Origin: Alcaligenaceae bacterium
GTDB lineage: Bacteria; Pseudomonadota; Gammaproteobacteria; Burkholderiales; Burkholderiaceae_B
DNA length: 10,621 nt
Direction of reading: 5' to 3'
Assembly: GCA_029265335.1 (NCBI GenBank)
Contig: JAJUJN010000039.1
Span: 1 to 10,621, forward strand
Positions 1 through 6,736 of this stretch are shown piece by piece. The notes under the pieces were generated by a model. The model did not search any database. It was not told where the DNA came from and saw only the letters and a list, made by a program, of their open reading frames with translations. A program made the translations under genes and the position numbers. The stretch's first letter is position 1. Each line of letters begins with the position of its first letter.

Positions 1-637
1 GATCGACCGATGCCCCCAGCACCAGCGCCACATGCTGCGCCTTGCCCAGCGCCTGCGCCACTTCCTGGAGTGCAGAGGGCGGAGCTACGGTGGTGCGGCT
101 CACCTGCCGTTCGGGCACGGGCAGGGCGGGTTGATCCCAGTCGTCGACGGGCACCGAGACCAGCACCGGCCCGCAGGGCTCGGCCAACGCGGTATAGGCA
201 GCACGGGCGATGGCGGCAGGCACGTCGGCCGCGCGCGCAGGTTCCACCGACCACTTCACATGGGGCTTGGGCAACTCAGTGGCTTCTTCCGAAAACAGGT
301 AAGGGTCGCGCAAGAGCAGCGAGCGCGACTGCTGCCCGGCGATGATCAACAGTGGCGTCTGGTTCTTGCGGGCGGTATAGATGTTGCCCATGGCATGACC
401 CACACCCACCGCCGAGTGCAAGTTCACCACCCCCAACCGCCCGCTGGCCTGAGCATGGCCGTCTGCCATGCCCACCACCACGGCCTCCTGCAAGCCCAGC
501 ACGTAGCGGAAGTCGGTGGGAAAATCGCGGAACATCGGCAATTCGGTGGAGCCAGGATTGCCGAAGATCGTGTCGACGCCCAGGCGGCGCAGAAAATCGT
601 AGGTGGCTTCGCGCACGGTGCAGCTGGAATTCGTCAC
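1..637 (-). CDS. mdlC: Benzoylformate decarboxylase-like ThDP enzyme, N-terminal part (cut by window edge)
   Basis: The 212 visible codons form the PYR (N-terminal) domain of a thiamine-diphosphate-dependent decarboxylase. Enzymes of this type turn benzoylformate (phenylglyoxylate) into benzaldehyde and CO2 in the cytoplasm, the third step of mandelate catabolism. The start is a GTG at 637 with GGAG seven bases upstream; an in-frame TAA lies just before it, so only a TTG could lengthen the protein. Motifs seen: FGNPGSTELP with Ser30, LQEAVVVGMADG with Glu51, and NLHSAVG with His74. These match the Ser26, Glu47 and His70 active-site residues of Pseudomonas putida MdlC with a constant offset of four. 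Further matches are AGQQSRS, VKWS and SVPVDDWD. The family is about 530 residues long, so the FAD-like middle domain and the ThDP-binding C-terminal domain lie outside the window. The gene is divergent from the acyl-CoA operon and shares its 218-bp control region. A 4-hydroxybenzoylformate or other 2-oxo acid substrate is possible. Confidence 0.85.
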   Translation of the reverse strand, partial: MTNSSCTVREATYDFLRRLGVDTIFGNPGSTELPMFRDFPTDFRYVLGLQEAVVVGMADGHAQASGRLGVVNLHSAVGVGHAMGNIYTARKNQTPLLIIAGQQSRSLLLRDPYLFSEEATELPKPHVKWSVEPARAADVPAAIARAAYTALAEPCGPVLVSVPVDDWDQPALPVPERQVSRTTVAPPSALQEVAQALGKAQHVALVLGASVD

Positions 638-709
638 GGGGTTTCTCCACAACGGTTAATAGGAAGACGTCCATGGTAACGGCGCGTGCTGCCCGCTGCC
701 GAACTTCGG

Positions 710-731
710 AACCTCGGGTAAACCCCAGGTT
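710..731. repeat. 22-bp interrupted palindrome, candidate operator
   Basis: The half-sites AACCT and AGGTT flank inner arms GGGT and ACCC around a central AA. Comparing the element with its own reverse complement gives 18 matches in 22; the mismatches are the central two bases and one symmetric pair between the outer and inner arms. Symmetric sites of this size in the control region of an operon that encodes its own MarR regulator are typical MarR operators, but that link is inference. The same sequence could also form an RNA hairpin if a leader transcript crosses it. Confidence 0.5.
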
Positions 732-741
732 TCATTTTCGA

Positions 742-765
742 GGATAATATTTAATACTAATAACC
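742..765. repeat. AT-rich imperfect palindrome, promoter core or second operator
   Basis: The element starts with GG and ends with CC, with TA-rich arms on the pattern GGnTAnTAnT repeated in inverted order. Seven of twelve half-site positions are symmetric. It overlaps the only -10-like hexamers in the divergent region, so a repressor bound here would block both promoters. It begins eleven bases after the end of the 710-731 palindrome. Symmetry is moderate and the AT content makes chance matches likelier. Confidence 0.3.
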
Positions 766-855
766 ATTGCGAGCGAGCACCCGCTGTGTGCCGTCTCGTG
801 GCATCGTCAATGGTGCATCGTCTTCTTGCCGCTTCTCTTTTTCGGTAGCTTCTTC

Positions 856-1656
856 ATGTCTTCTTCTCTTGCCTCCTTTCAAAGCGACCTCCTGTCGGTC
901 GATATCGAGGATGCCGTGGCGGTATTGCGGCTCACTCGTCCCGCCAAACGCAACGCGGTGAACGACGACCTCATCGCCGCACTCCACACCGTGTTCGTCA
1001 ACCTTCCTGATACCGTGCGCTGCGCCATTCTGCACGGCGAAGGCGATCACTTCAGCGCCGGGCTCGATCTCTCCGAGGTCACCGAGCAAAATGCATCCGA
1101 AGCCATGATGCATTCGCGTAATTGGCATCGTTGCTTCGAGCACATCCAGTTCGGCAAGGTGCCGGTGATTGCTGTGCTCCACGGTGCCGTGGTGGGAGGT
1201 GGCCTGGAGCTGGCAAGTGCGTGTCATATTCGCATTGCCGAGGCTTCCACCTACTACGCGCTGCCCGAGGGGCAGCGCGGCTTGTTCGTTGGTGGCAGCG
1301 GTTCGGCGCGCATCCCGCGTCTTATCGGCGTGGCCCGCATGGCCGATATGATGCTCACCGGGCGCACCTACGATGCCGAGCAGGGCATGGCGGTTGGGCT
1401 TTCTCAATACGTAGTGCCCGAGGGCGAGGGCATGGCCAAAGCCCGCGAGCTGGCGGCCCGCATCGCCAACAACGCTCCCTTGTCCAATTTCGCGGTCATG
1501 CAAGCCTTGCCGCGCATCGCCGACCAATCGCAGTCCGAGGGCCTGTTTACGGAGTCTCTCATGTCGGCCATCGCGGCCTCCGATCAGGCTGCCAAGGATC
1601 GTCTCAACGCTTTTCTCGCCGGCAAGGCGGCAAAAGCGCTCAAAAACAACGCTTGA
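856..1656 (+). CDS. Enoyl-CoA hydratase/isomerase (crotonase family)
   Basis: This is a 266-residue crotonase-fold protein, the usual length for a single-domain enoyl-CoA hydratase. The predicted role is addition of water across the double bond of an acyl-CoA, here probably a cinnamoyl-type CoA. Motifs seen: RPAKRNA near residues 28-34 (CoA binding), the first oxyanion-hole segment HFSAGLDL at 65-72, the second oxyanion-hole segment GGGLELA at 114-120, and PEGQRG at 137-142. Glu118 and Glu138 are 20 residues apart, as are the two catalytic glutamates (144 and 164) of rat mitochondrial hydratase, so it should be active. It does not resemble the Pseudomonas Ech hydratase-lyase around this site, which argues against a vanillin-forming retro-aldol enzyme. 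The ATG at 856 was chosen because the protein begins there like its relatives; a TTG at 826 would add ten residues. The ribosome site is weak (GGTAG). It is the first gene of the operon, with six bases to the next. Confidence 0.88.
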   Translation: MSSSLASFQSDLLSVDIEDAVAVLRLTRPAKRNAVNDDLIAALHTVFVNLPDTVRCAILHGEGDHFSAGLDLSEVTEQNASEAMMHSRNWHRCFEHIQFGKVPVIAVLHGAVVGGGLELASACHIRIAEASTYYALPEGQRGLFVGGSGSARIPRLIGVARMADMMLTGRTYDAEQGMAVGLSQYVVPEGEGMAKARELAARIANNAPLSNFAVMQALPRIADQSQSEGLFTESLMSAIAASDQAAKDRLNAFLAGKAAKALKNNA

Positions 1657-1662
1657 GTCATT

Positions 1663-3579
1663 ATGTCCACCACCTCCACCCCCCGTTATCGTGCCGTCGA
1701 GCTGAGCGGTTCGCTCAAGGCAAATTTTGTCGATCGCGCCGACGGCAGTCTGCTGGTGGAATCCGTCGAGCCCTTGCAGAGTTATCCCGATCATCTGGGT
1801 CAGTGTCTTATCGCTGGCGCCGAAGCGCACGGCGACCGAGTGCTGGTGGCCCGCCGCGGCCCCGATGGTCGGTGGATCGAAATCACCTGGGCCGATGCCC
1901 TGGCGCGTGCGCGCCGCCTCGCCCAGGCAATGCTCGACCGCCAGCTGTCGCCCGAGCGACCCTTGGTCATTCTCTCGGGCAACGATCTTGAGCACTTCCA
2001 ACTGGCGTTGGGCGCCTTTCTGGCCGGTGTGCCTTATTCGCCCATTTCCACGCCTTATTCGCTGCTGTCCGAAGACTTCAGCAAACTTCGTCACGTGTTG
2101 GAAATCACCACGCCTGGTTTGGTGTTCGTGGCCGACGAAAATGCCTACAGTCGAGCGTTGCGCGCAGTGGTGCCCGAATCGGTCGAGGTAGTGGCCACAC
2201 ACATCGACGGCAGCAGTGGGCGCAACATCACGTCGTTCGAGAGCCTCTTGCAAACCGCCGATACCCCGGCGGTCGACGCAGCCATCGCTGCCATCACGCC
2301 CGACACCATCGGCAAATTCCTCTTCACGTCGGGCTCCACCAAAGCGCCCAAGGCGGTGATCAATACGCACCGCATGATGTGCAGCAATCTGCAAATGATT
2401 CGCCAGTGTCTGCCATTTCTGGCCGAAACCCCTCCTGTGCTGGTCGATTGGCTGCCCTGGAATCACACTTTCGGCGGTAACCACAATGTGGGCATCGTGC
2501 TCTACAACGGCGGCACCTTTTATATCGACGACGGGCGGCCCACGCCCGAGGGCATCGGCGAAACCCTGCGCAACCTGCGCGAAATCGCCCCCACCATCTA
2601 TTTCAACGTGCCCAAGGGGTTCGAGGAAATCGTCGACGTCATGGAGCACGACGAAGCGCTCACCCGACACATGCTCTCGCGCGTCAAGATCTTCTTTTTT
2701 GCCGGCGCCGGCCTGGCGCCGCAGATCTGGGAACGCCTCGATCGCGTCGCCGAACGCGTGGTAGGCGAACGCATCCGCATGATCACCGGGCTCGGCATGA
2801 CCGAAACCGCCCCGTTCGCACTCTGCGCCAACGGCGGCACCGTGTATTCCGGGGTACTGGGTTTGCCCGCGCCCGGCCTGCAGGTCAAACTCGTGCCGGT
2901 CGACGACAAAATGGAGGTTCGCTATCGCGGGCCCAGCGTCACGCCAGGCTACTGGCGCTCGCCTGAGCAAACCGAGGAAGTCTTCGACGACGAAGGCTAT
3001 TTCTGCTCCGGCGATGCCGCGCGCTACATCGATCCCGCCAATCGCGAGATCGGTTTCGAGTTCGACGGCCGGATCGCCGAGGATTTCAAGCTGTCGAGCG
3101 GCACTTTTGTGTCGGTCGGGCCGCTGCGTGCGCGCATTCTGGCCGACGGCGAAGCCTATGTGCAAGATGTCGTGCTCGCCGGCATCAACCGCAATGAAGT
3201 GGGCATATTGCTCTTCCCGCGCTTCGATGCCTGTCGTGAGCTTGCCGGCCTGCCCGGCGGGGTCAACACTTCGGCGGTCATCGAAGCGCCGGCCGTGCGC
3301 GAATTCTTCCAAGGTCTGGTGGATCGGCAATGGGCGGCGGGCACGGGCAGCGCCACCCGAGTCGCGCGCGCCATGGTGCTTACCACTCCCCCATCAGCCG
3401 ACCTCGGAGAGGTCACCGACAAAGGCTCCATCAACCAACGCGCCGTGCTGCGTCACCGCGAAGCCGATGTCGAGGCACTCTACAACGATCAAGATCCTCG
3501 CGTGATTCTGCCCCGTCGTTCAACAGACGCCAAAGCTGCCACTGCCGGCGCTTCGCCTTCGGCCTCGGGCTCACGCTGA
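1663..3579 (+). CDS. fcs: Feruloyl-CoA synthase-like acyl-CoA ligase
   Basis: This is a 638-residue adenylate-forming (ANL) enzyme. It should activate an aromatic acid with ATP and CoA to give the acyl-CoA, AMP and pyrophosphate. Motifs in order: the phosphate loop LFTSGSTKAPKAV at 220-232, GLGMTETAP at 376-384 (adenine/ATP site), CSGDAARY around 448-455 with Asp451 (ribose binding), GRIAEDFKLSSG at 469-480 (hinge), and TDKGSINQRA at 585-594, where Lys587 is placed as the catalytic C-terminal lysine. The EDFKLSSG hinge, the DKGSINQRA ending and the length above 600 residues are typical of the feruloyl-CoA synthase branch rather than of 4-coumarate or long-chain ligases. The last 20 or so residues are Ala/Ser-rich and look like a loose tail. 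The ATG at 1663 lies six bases after the hydratase stop, so translation is probably coupled. Ferulate, p-coumarate, caffeate or a related acid are all possible substrates. Confidence 0.87.
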   Translation: MSTTSTPRYRAVELSGSLKANFVDRADGSLLVESVEPLQSYPDHLGQCLIAGAEAHGDRVLVARRGPDGRWIEITWADALARARRLAQAMLDRQLSPERPLVILSGNDLEHFQLALGAFLAGVPYSPISTPYSLLSEDFSKLRHVLEITTPGLVFVADENAYSRALRAVVPESVEVVATHIDGSSGRNITSFESLLQTADTPAVDAAIAAITPDTIGKFLFTSGSTKAPKAVINTHRMMCSNLQMIRQCLPFLAETPPVLVDWLPWNHTFGGNHNVGIVLYNGGTFYIDDGRPTPEGIGETLRNLREIAPTIYFNVPKGFEEIVDVMEHDEALTRHMLSRVKIFFFAGAGLAPQIWERLDRVAERVVGERIRMITGLGMTETAPFALCANGGTVYSGVLGLPAPGLQVKLVPVDDKMEVRYRGPSVTPGYWRSPEQTEEVFDDEGYFCSGDAARYIDPANREIGFEFDGRIAEDFKLSSGTFVSVGPLRARILADGEAYVQDVVLAGINRNEVGILLFPRFDACRELAGLPGGVNTSAVIEAPAVREFFQGLVDRQWAAGTGSATRVARAMVLTTPPSADLGEVTDKGSINQRAVLRHREADVEALYNDQDPRVILPRRSTDAKAATAGASPSASGSR

Positions 3580-3596
3580 TACAACCCGGAGTATTC

Positions 3597-4841
3597 ATGA
3601 AACCCATCCGTTACTCGGCCACCTTTGATGATGTCTGGCTGGTCGAGGGGGCTCGCACCCCGTTTGTCGATTACTGCGGCGCCTTCGCCGATCTCACCCC
3701 TACTGATATGGGCATCAAGGCGGCTCGTGGCGCGCTGGAGCGAGCCGGCATACCCGCTACCGAGGTGCAGTCGGTCATCACGGCCAACATGGCGCCCGGC
3801 GACTTCCACGCCTATATGTTGCCCCGCCATGTGGGTCTTTATGCTGGAGTGCCTGTCGAAGTTCCGGCCATGAACGTTCAGCGCATCTGTGGCAGCGGCT
3901 TCGAAATCATCCGTCAGGCCGGCGACGACATCAGTCGTGGCTACGCTGAGGTGGTGCTGGCCTGCGGCAGCGAATCCATGACCCGCAACCCCATTGCCGC
4001 CTTTGGTCATCGCACTGGCTTCAAGCTGGGGGCGCCGGTCGAGTTCAAGGATTACCTCTGGGAAGCCCTCGACGACCCCGCTCCCGATGTATCCATGATT
4101 CAAACTGCCGAGAATCTGGCTCGCAAGTACGGCATCACCCGCGCCGAAGTGGATGAATTCGCGGCGATGTCTTTCGAACGCGCCGTGGCAGCTCAAGAAG
4201 CTGGCCGTCTGGCCGAAGAGATCGTGCCGGTGGTCAATGAAACCTTCGAGCTCGAAGGCTACAACCCGCGTCGCATTCGCTTGCCCCGCAAGGTAGAAGA
4301 GGTCAGCGCCGACACACACCCGCGGCCCTCACCGCTCGAGGCGCTGGCTCGCTTGCGCTCGGTGTATCCCGATGGCGTGCAAACTGCCGGCAACAGCTCC
4401 GCCCTGGTCGATGGCGCGGCGGCCACTGTCATCGCCAAGGGCAGTGCGCTGAGTTCGTCACAACCCCGCCTGGCGCGGCTGGTTGCCGCTGCGGTAGCGG
4501 GTGTGCCGCCAGAAATCATGGGCATCGGGCCGGCGCCTGCCATCCGCGCGGTGCTCGAGCGCGCGGGCCTCACGCTCGACGATATCGCCATTGTGGAGAT
4601 CAACGAAGCGCAAGGCGCACAGATCGTGGCTTGCGAGCGCGAGCTGGAACTCGACCGCAGCAAGTTGAACGTGAACGGAGGCGCCATTGCTCTGGGGCAT
4701 CCCTTGGCGGCCACCGGCATGCGTCTGACCCTTTCGGCGGCACGCGAGCTGCGTCGCCGGGGTGCACGCTATGCTGTTGCGTCGGCTTGCATCGGCGGCG
4801 GGCAGGGCATGGCACTGCTGATCGAAAACCCAAACGCCTGA
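3597..4841 (+). CDS. Thiolase (acetyl-CoA acetyltransferase / 3-ketoacyl-CoA thiolase family)
   Basis: This is a 414-residue thiolase, slightly longer than the usual 390-400. In a degradative operon it should cleave a 3-ketoacyl-CoA with CoA to release acetyl-CoA and a shortened acyl-CoA. Seen: the nucleophile Cys98 in QRICGSGFE, AGNSSALVDGAAA (a conserved thiolase segment), INEAQGAQ with Asn336, His368 in GGAIALGHPLAATG, and the second catalytic cysteine Cys398 in ACIGGGQG. All catalytic residues are present. The usual NEAFA motif reads NEAQG here. The ATG at 3597 was chosen because GGAG lies five bases upstream and the protein then begins with the family's normal N-terminus; the frame is open further upstream but that part is out of frame with, and overlaps, the ligase gene. 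It follows the ligase by 17 bases. Beta-ketothiolase genes (aat, phdB) also accompany phenylpropanoid-CoA ligases in Pseudomonas and Corynebacterium. Confidence 0.88.
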   Translation: MKPIRYSATFDDVWLVEGARTPFVDYCGAFADLTPTDMGIKAARGALERAGIPATEVQSVITANMAPGDFHAYMLPRHVGLYAGVPVEVPAMNVQRICGSGFEIIRQAGDDISRGYAEVVLACGSESMTRNPIAAFGHRTGFKLGAPVEFKDYLWEALDDPAPDVSMIQTAENLARKYGITRAEVDEFAAMSFERAVAAQEAGRLAEEIVPVVNETFELEGYNPRRIRLPRKVEEVSADTHPRPSPLEALARLRSVYPDGVQTAGNSSALVDGAAATVIAKGSALSSSQPRLARLVAAAVAGVPPEIMGIGPAPAIRAVLERAGLTLDDIAIVEINEAQGAQIVACERELELDRSKLNVNGGAIALGHPLAATGMRLTLSAARELRRRGARYAVASACIGGGQGMALLIENPNA

Positions 4842-4850
4842 GCCAATTCC

Positions 4851-4883
4851 GGGGCGCTGTGGTCACCTTAGCTACGGCGCCCC
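4851..4883 (+). repeat. Inverted repeat between the thiolase and thioesterase genes
   Basis: GGGGCGC at 4851-4857 pairs perfectly with GCGCCCC at 4877-4883 across a 19-base loop. It lies in the 64-base gap between the thiolase stop and the thioesterase start. A pyrimidine-rich but not uridine-run stretch follows, so it is not a standard intrinsic terminator. It may be an RNA-processing or stability hairpin that sets different expression levels within the operon. Confidence 0.4.
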
Positions 4884-4905
4884 TTCACCTCTTATCTCTA
4901 CTGCG

Positions 4906-5322
4906 ATGTCCAAGACAGTCATCTACACCACGCCGATACTGTTCGGCGATTGCGACCCCGCCGGGATCGTGTTCTTTCCCAACTTCTACCGCTGGATGGA
5001 CGCGGCGTCGTTGCACTTTTTCATGAGCCACGGCATTCCGCCCTGGAAGGATCTGCGCGAATCGCACGGAGTCATCGGCACCCCCTTGCTCGAAATCCAT
5101 ACCCGTTTCGTGAAGTCGGCTACCTACGGCGAAACCATCGAAGTGCATACCACCGTTGAGGAATGGCGCAACAAAACCTTTGTGCATCGTCATCTCATCA
5201 AGCGCGGCGATGAGCTACTGGTGGAAGGCACCGAAACCAGGGCGTTCCTGGGTTTCGATGAGGCGGAGCAACGTTTGCGCGCCATTCCCATTCCCGAGTT
5301 CATCCGTGAGAAGTGCCAATAA
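4906..5322 (+). CDS. 4-hydroxybenzoyl-CoA-type thioesterase
   Basis: This is a 138-residue single hotdog-fold thioesterase, the size of the Pseudomonas CBS3 4-hydroxybenzoyl-CoA thioesterase. It hydrolyses an aryl-CoA to the free acid and CoA in the cytoplasm. The signature FGDCDPAGIVFFPNFYRW spans residues 13-30, and Asp17 falls at the same number as the catalytic aspartate of the CBS3 enzyme. Further agreement is seen in GTPLLE at 58-63 and in EWRNKTFVHRH at 86-96, as well as in RLRAIPIP near the end. The match to that one family member is unusually close along the length, so an aromatic thioester substrate is more likely than an aliphatic one. No clear ribosome site precedes the ATG. The gene lies 64 bases after the thiolase and overlaps or abuts the MarR gene. 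In pathway terms it would release (hydroxy)benzoate from the thiolase product. Confidence 0.88.
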   Translation: MSKTVIYTTPILFGDCDPAGIVFFPNFYRWMDAASLHFFMSHGIPPWKDLRESHGVIGTPLLEIHTRFVKSATYGETIEVHTTVEEWRNKTFVHRHLIKRGDELLVEGTETRAFLGFDEAEQRLRAIPIPEFIREKCQ

Positions 5323-5797
5323 CGTGGTATTGCCACCTGCCGACGGGGCCGGGTATCTGGAACTGCCCGGCGAGCTCGATCTATCGCGGCTGCAGCATCT
5401 CATGGGCCTCAAGACGTCCCTCGTTGATGCCCGTCTGCGCCGTGCCTTTCACCAGGGCATGAAAGACCTCAAGCTGAGGCCCGTGGATTTCACCATTCTG
5501 GTGATTCTCCAAAGTAACGATGGCGTCAGTCAAAAGGTTCTGTGTCGGGCGCTCGACATCTCGGCGCCTGGCCTGGCGGTGATCCTTGATCGCCTGCAGG
5601 CGCGGGATTTGCTGGTGCGCGCGCGCAACGAAACCGACCGCCGCGAACATCGACTCAGTCTTACCGCGGCTGGACGGAAACTGGCGGCGGAGGCCGAGCG
5701 CCGTTCCCGCGATCTCGAAGCCGACGTGCTGGCCAGCCTCTCTGCCGCCGAACAAAAACAACTGGCCTTCCTCCTGGGCAAGCTGCTGCCGCGTTAA
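5306..5797 (+). CDS. MarR family transcriptional regulator
   Basis: This is a winged helix-turn-helix regulator of about 163 residues, last gene of the catabolic operon. From the GTG at 5306, the recognition region is SQKVLCRALDISAPGLAVIL at about 75-94 followed by DRLQARDLL, and the wing DRREHRLSLTAAG is at 111-123, the classic MarR DRR...LT.G pattern. The C-terminal helix (residues 125-160) is charged and suits dimerisation. The start is uncertain: GTG at 5306 overlaps the thioesterase end by 17 bases, GTG at 5324 follows its stop directly (157 residues), and ATG at 5401 would be short. An upstream ATG at 5156 lies wholly inside the thioesterase frame and is discounted. MarR proteins CouR, FerC/FerR and PhdR repress hydroxycinnamate operons and let go when hydroxycinnamoyl-CoA binds; the same role here is inference from context. 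Confidence 0.85.
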   Translation: MRSANNVVLPPADGAGYLELPGELDLSRLQHLMGLKTSLVDARLRRAFHQGMKDLKLRPVDFTILVILQSNDGVSQKVLCRALDISAPGLAVILDRLQARDLLVRARNETDRREHRLSLTAAGRKLAAEAERRSRDLEADVLASLSAAEQKQLAFLLGKLLPR

Positions 5798-5842
5798 ATG
5801 CCGCAGGCGACTACAATCGCCGGTTTTGTCCAGGATGCCTTC

Positions 5843-6736
5843 ATGTGGTTCAAGAACCTCCAGCTCTATCGCATTGCGCCTTTGGAGCTTACGCTCGCCC
5901 AGTTTGAGGAGCGCCTTCAAGCCCACGAATTCCAGCCCGCCGATCGCCACGAGATGCAGCGGCAAGGCTGGGTGCCGCCGGCTGAGCACACGGGCTTGGT
6001 GCACAGCGTCAACGGTCAATGGCTGATCGCCGAACGTACCGAGAAGAAGCTCTTGCCGGCCACGGTGGTGAACCAGGTGGCACGGGAGCGCGCTGCGGAA
6101 CTCGAAGAGCAGCAAGGGTTTCGGCCGGGTCGCAAACAAATGCGGGAGCTCAAGGAGGCCGTGACCGACGAACTGTTGCCCAGAGCCTTCAGTGTGTGGC
6201 GGGACACCAAGGTGTGGATCGACCCCGAGCAGGGTCGCCTGGTGATCGACGCCGCCAGCACCACACGCTGCGACGAGATCATGAGTCTGCTCAACAAGTC
6301 GGTAGAGCGTTTGGGCGCCCGGGCGTTGCAAACCGAGTTGTCGCCGGTGGCGGCGATGACGCAATGGCTACTTGCCGATGAAGCGCCCGAGGGGTTTTCC
6401 ATCGACGAAGAAACCGAGCTGCAATCGTCGGCCCAGAGCAAGGCGACAGTGCGCTATGTGCGGCACGCGCTTGAACCTGAAGAGATTCGTCGCCATATAG
6501 AAGTGGGCAAGCAATGCACACGACTGGCCCTGACCTGGGCCGATCGGGTGTCGTTCGTGCTCTCCGATACTCTGGCTCTCAAGCGGGTATCGCCGCTCGA
6601 CGTTCTGCAGGAAGATCAGGAAGGCGGCCAAGACGCCGCCGAGCGCTTCGACAGCGACTTCGCACTGATGACCGGCGAACTCCAGGCAATGATCCATCAA
6701 TTGGTGGAGGCCCTGGGCGGCGAGAAGGTCGACTGA
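5843..6736 (+). CDS. rdgC: Recombination-associated protein RdgC
   Basis: This is a 297-residue RdgC homologue, close to the 303 residues of the E. coli protein. RdgC forms a ring-shaped dimer around double-stranded DNA, sits on the nucleoid and restrains RecA filament activity. The family N-terminus MWFKNLQLYR is clear, which fixes the ATG at 5843; AGGA lies seven bases upstream. The frame is open to an ATG at 5798, but that would add 15 unrelated residues. Other recognisable segments are FQPADRHEMQRQGWVPP, LLPATVVNQVA, GRKQMRELKEAV, the LLPRAFSVWRDTKVWID core and the LALTWADRVSFVLSDTLALKR block near the C-terminus. The gene lies 45 bases after the MarR gene. It is a housekeeping gene of beta- and gammaproteobacteria and marks the right-hand edge of the acyl-CoA operon rather than being part of its pathway. 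A weak TACAAT at 5812-5817 could be its own -10. Confidence 0.93.
   Translation: MWFKNLQLYRIAPLELTLAQFEERLQAHEFQPADRHEMQRQGWVPPAEHTGLVHSVNGQWLIAERTEKKLLPATVVNQVARERAAELEEQQGFRPGRKQMRELKEAVTDELLPRAFSVWRDTKVWIDPEQGRLVIDAASTTRCDEIMSLLNKSVERLGARALQTELSPVAAMTQWLLADEAPEGFSIDEETELQSSAQSKATVRYVRHALEPEEIRRHIEVGKQCTRLALTWADRVSFVLSDTLALKRVSPLDVLQEDQEGGQDAAERFDSDFALMTGELQAMIHQLVEALGGEKVD

Larger units (their letters stand above)
638..855. promoter_or_regulatory. Divergent control region between the mdlC-like gene and the acyl-CoA operon
   Basis: These 218 bases hold no convincing gene. They separate two divergently transcribed catabolic units and must contain both promoters. Two dyad elements stand out: an interrupted palindrome at 710-731 and an AT-rich imperfect palindrome at 742-765. 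The AT-rich block is the only such stretch in an otherwise GC-rich window and includes -10-like hexamers on both strands (TAATAT at 745-750 on the plus strand; TATTAT as the complement of 744-749). No good -35 hexamer at standard spacing was found for either, so the exact promoters are not assigned. Confidence 0.55.

Noticed and set aside
32..679. Open frame of 215 codons on the plus strand at the left edge
   Set aside because: It is the reverse shadow of the benzoylformate decarboxylase-like gene, whose ThDP-family active-site residues are all in place on the minus strand.
757..3330. Open frame of 857 codons on the minus strand opposite the hydratase and ligase genes
   Set aside because: It is the antisense shadow of two genes with complete family motifs. 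Its translation is rich in His, Gly and Asp without any recognisable domain, as expected for a reverse frame of GC-rich coding DNA.
5806..5821. GGCGA/TCGCC hairpin between the MarR gene and rdgC as an operon terminator
   Set aside because: The stem is short (5 bp), with only four Ts shortly after it, and it overlaps the possible rdgC -10 region. Evidence is too weak to call it a terminator.
5381..6364. Open frame of 327 codons on the minus strand opposite the MarR gene and rdgC
   Set aside because: It is antisense to two well-supported genes and has a low-complexity His/Gln/Arg-rich translation with no family features.
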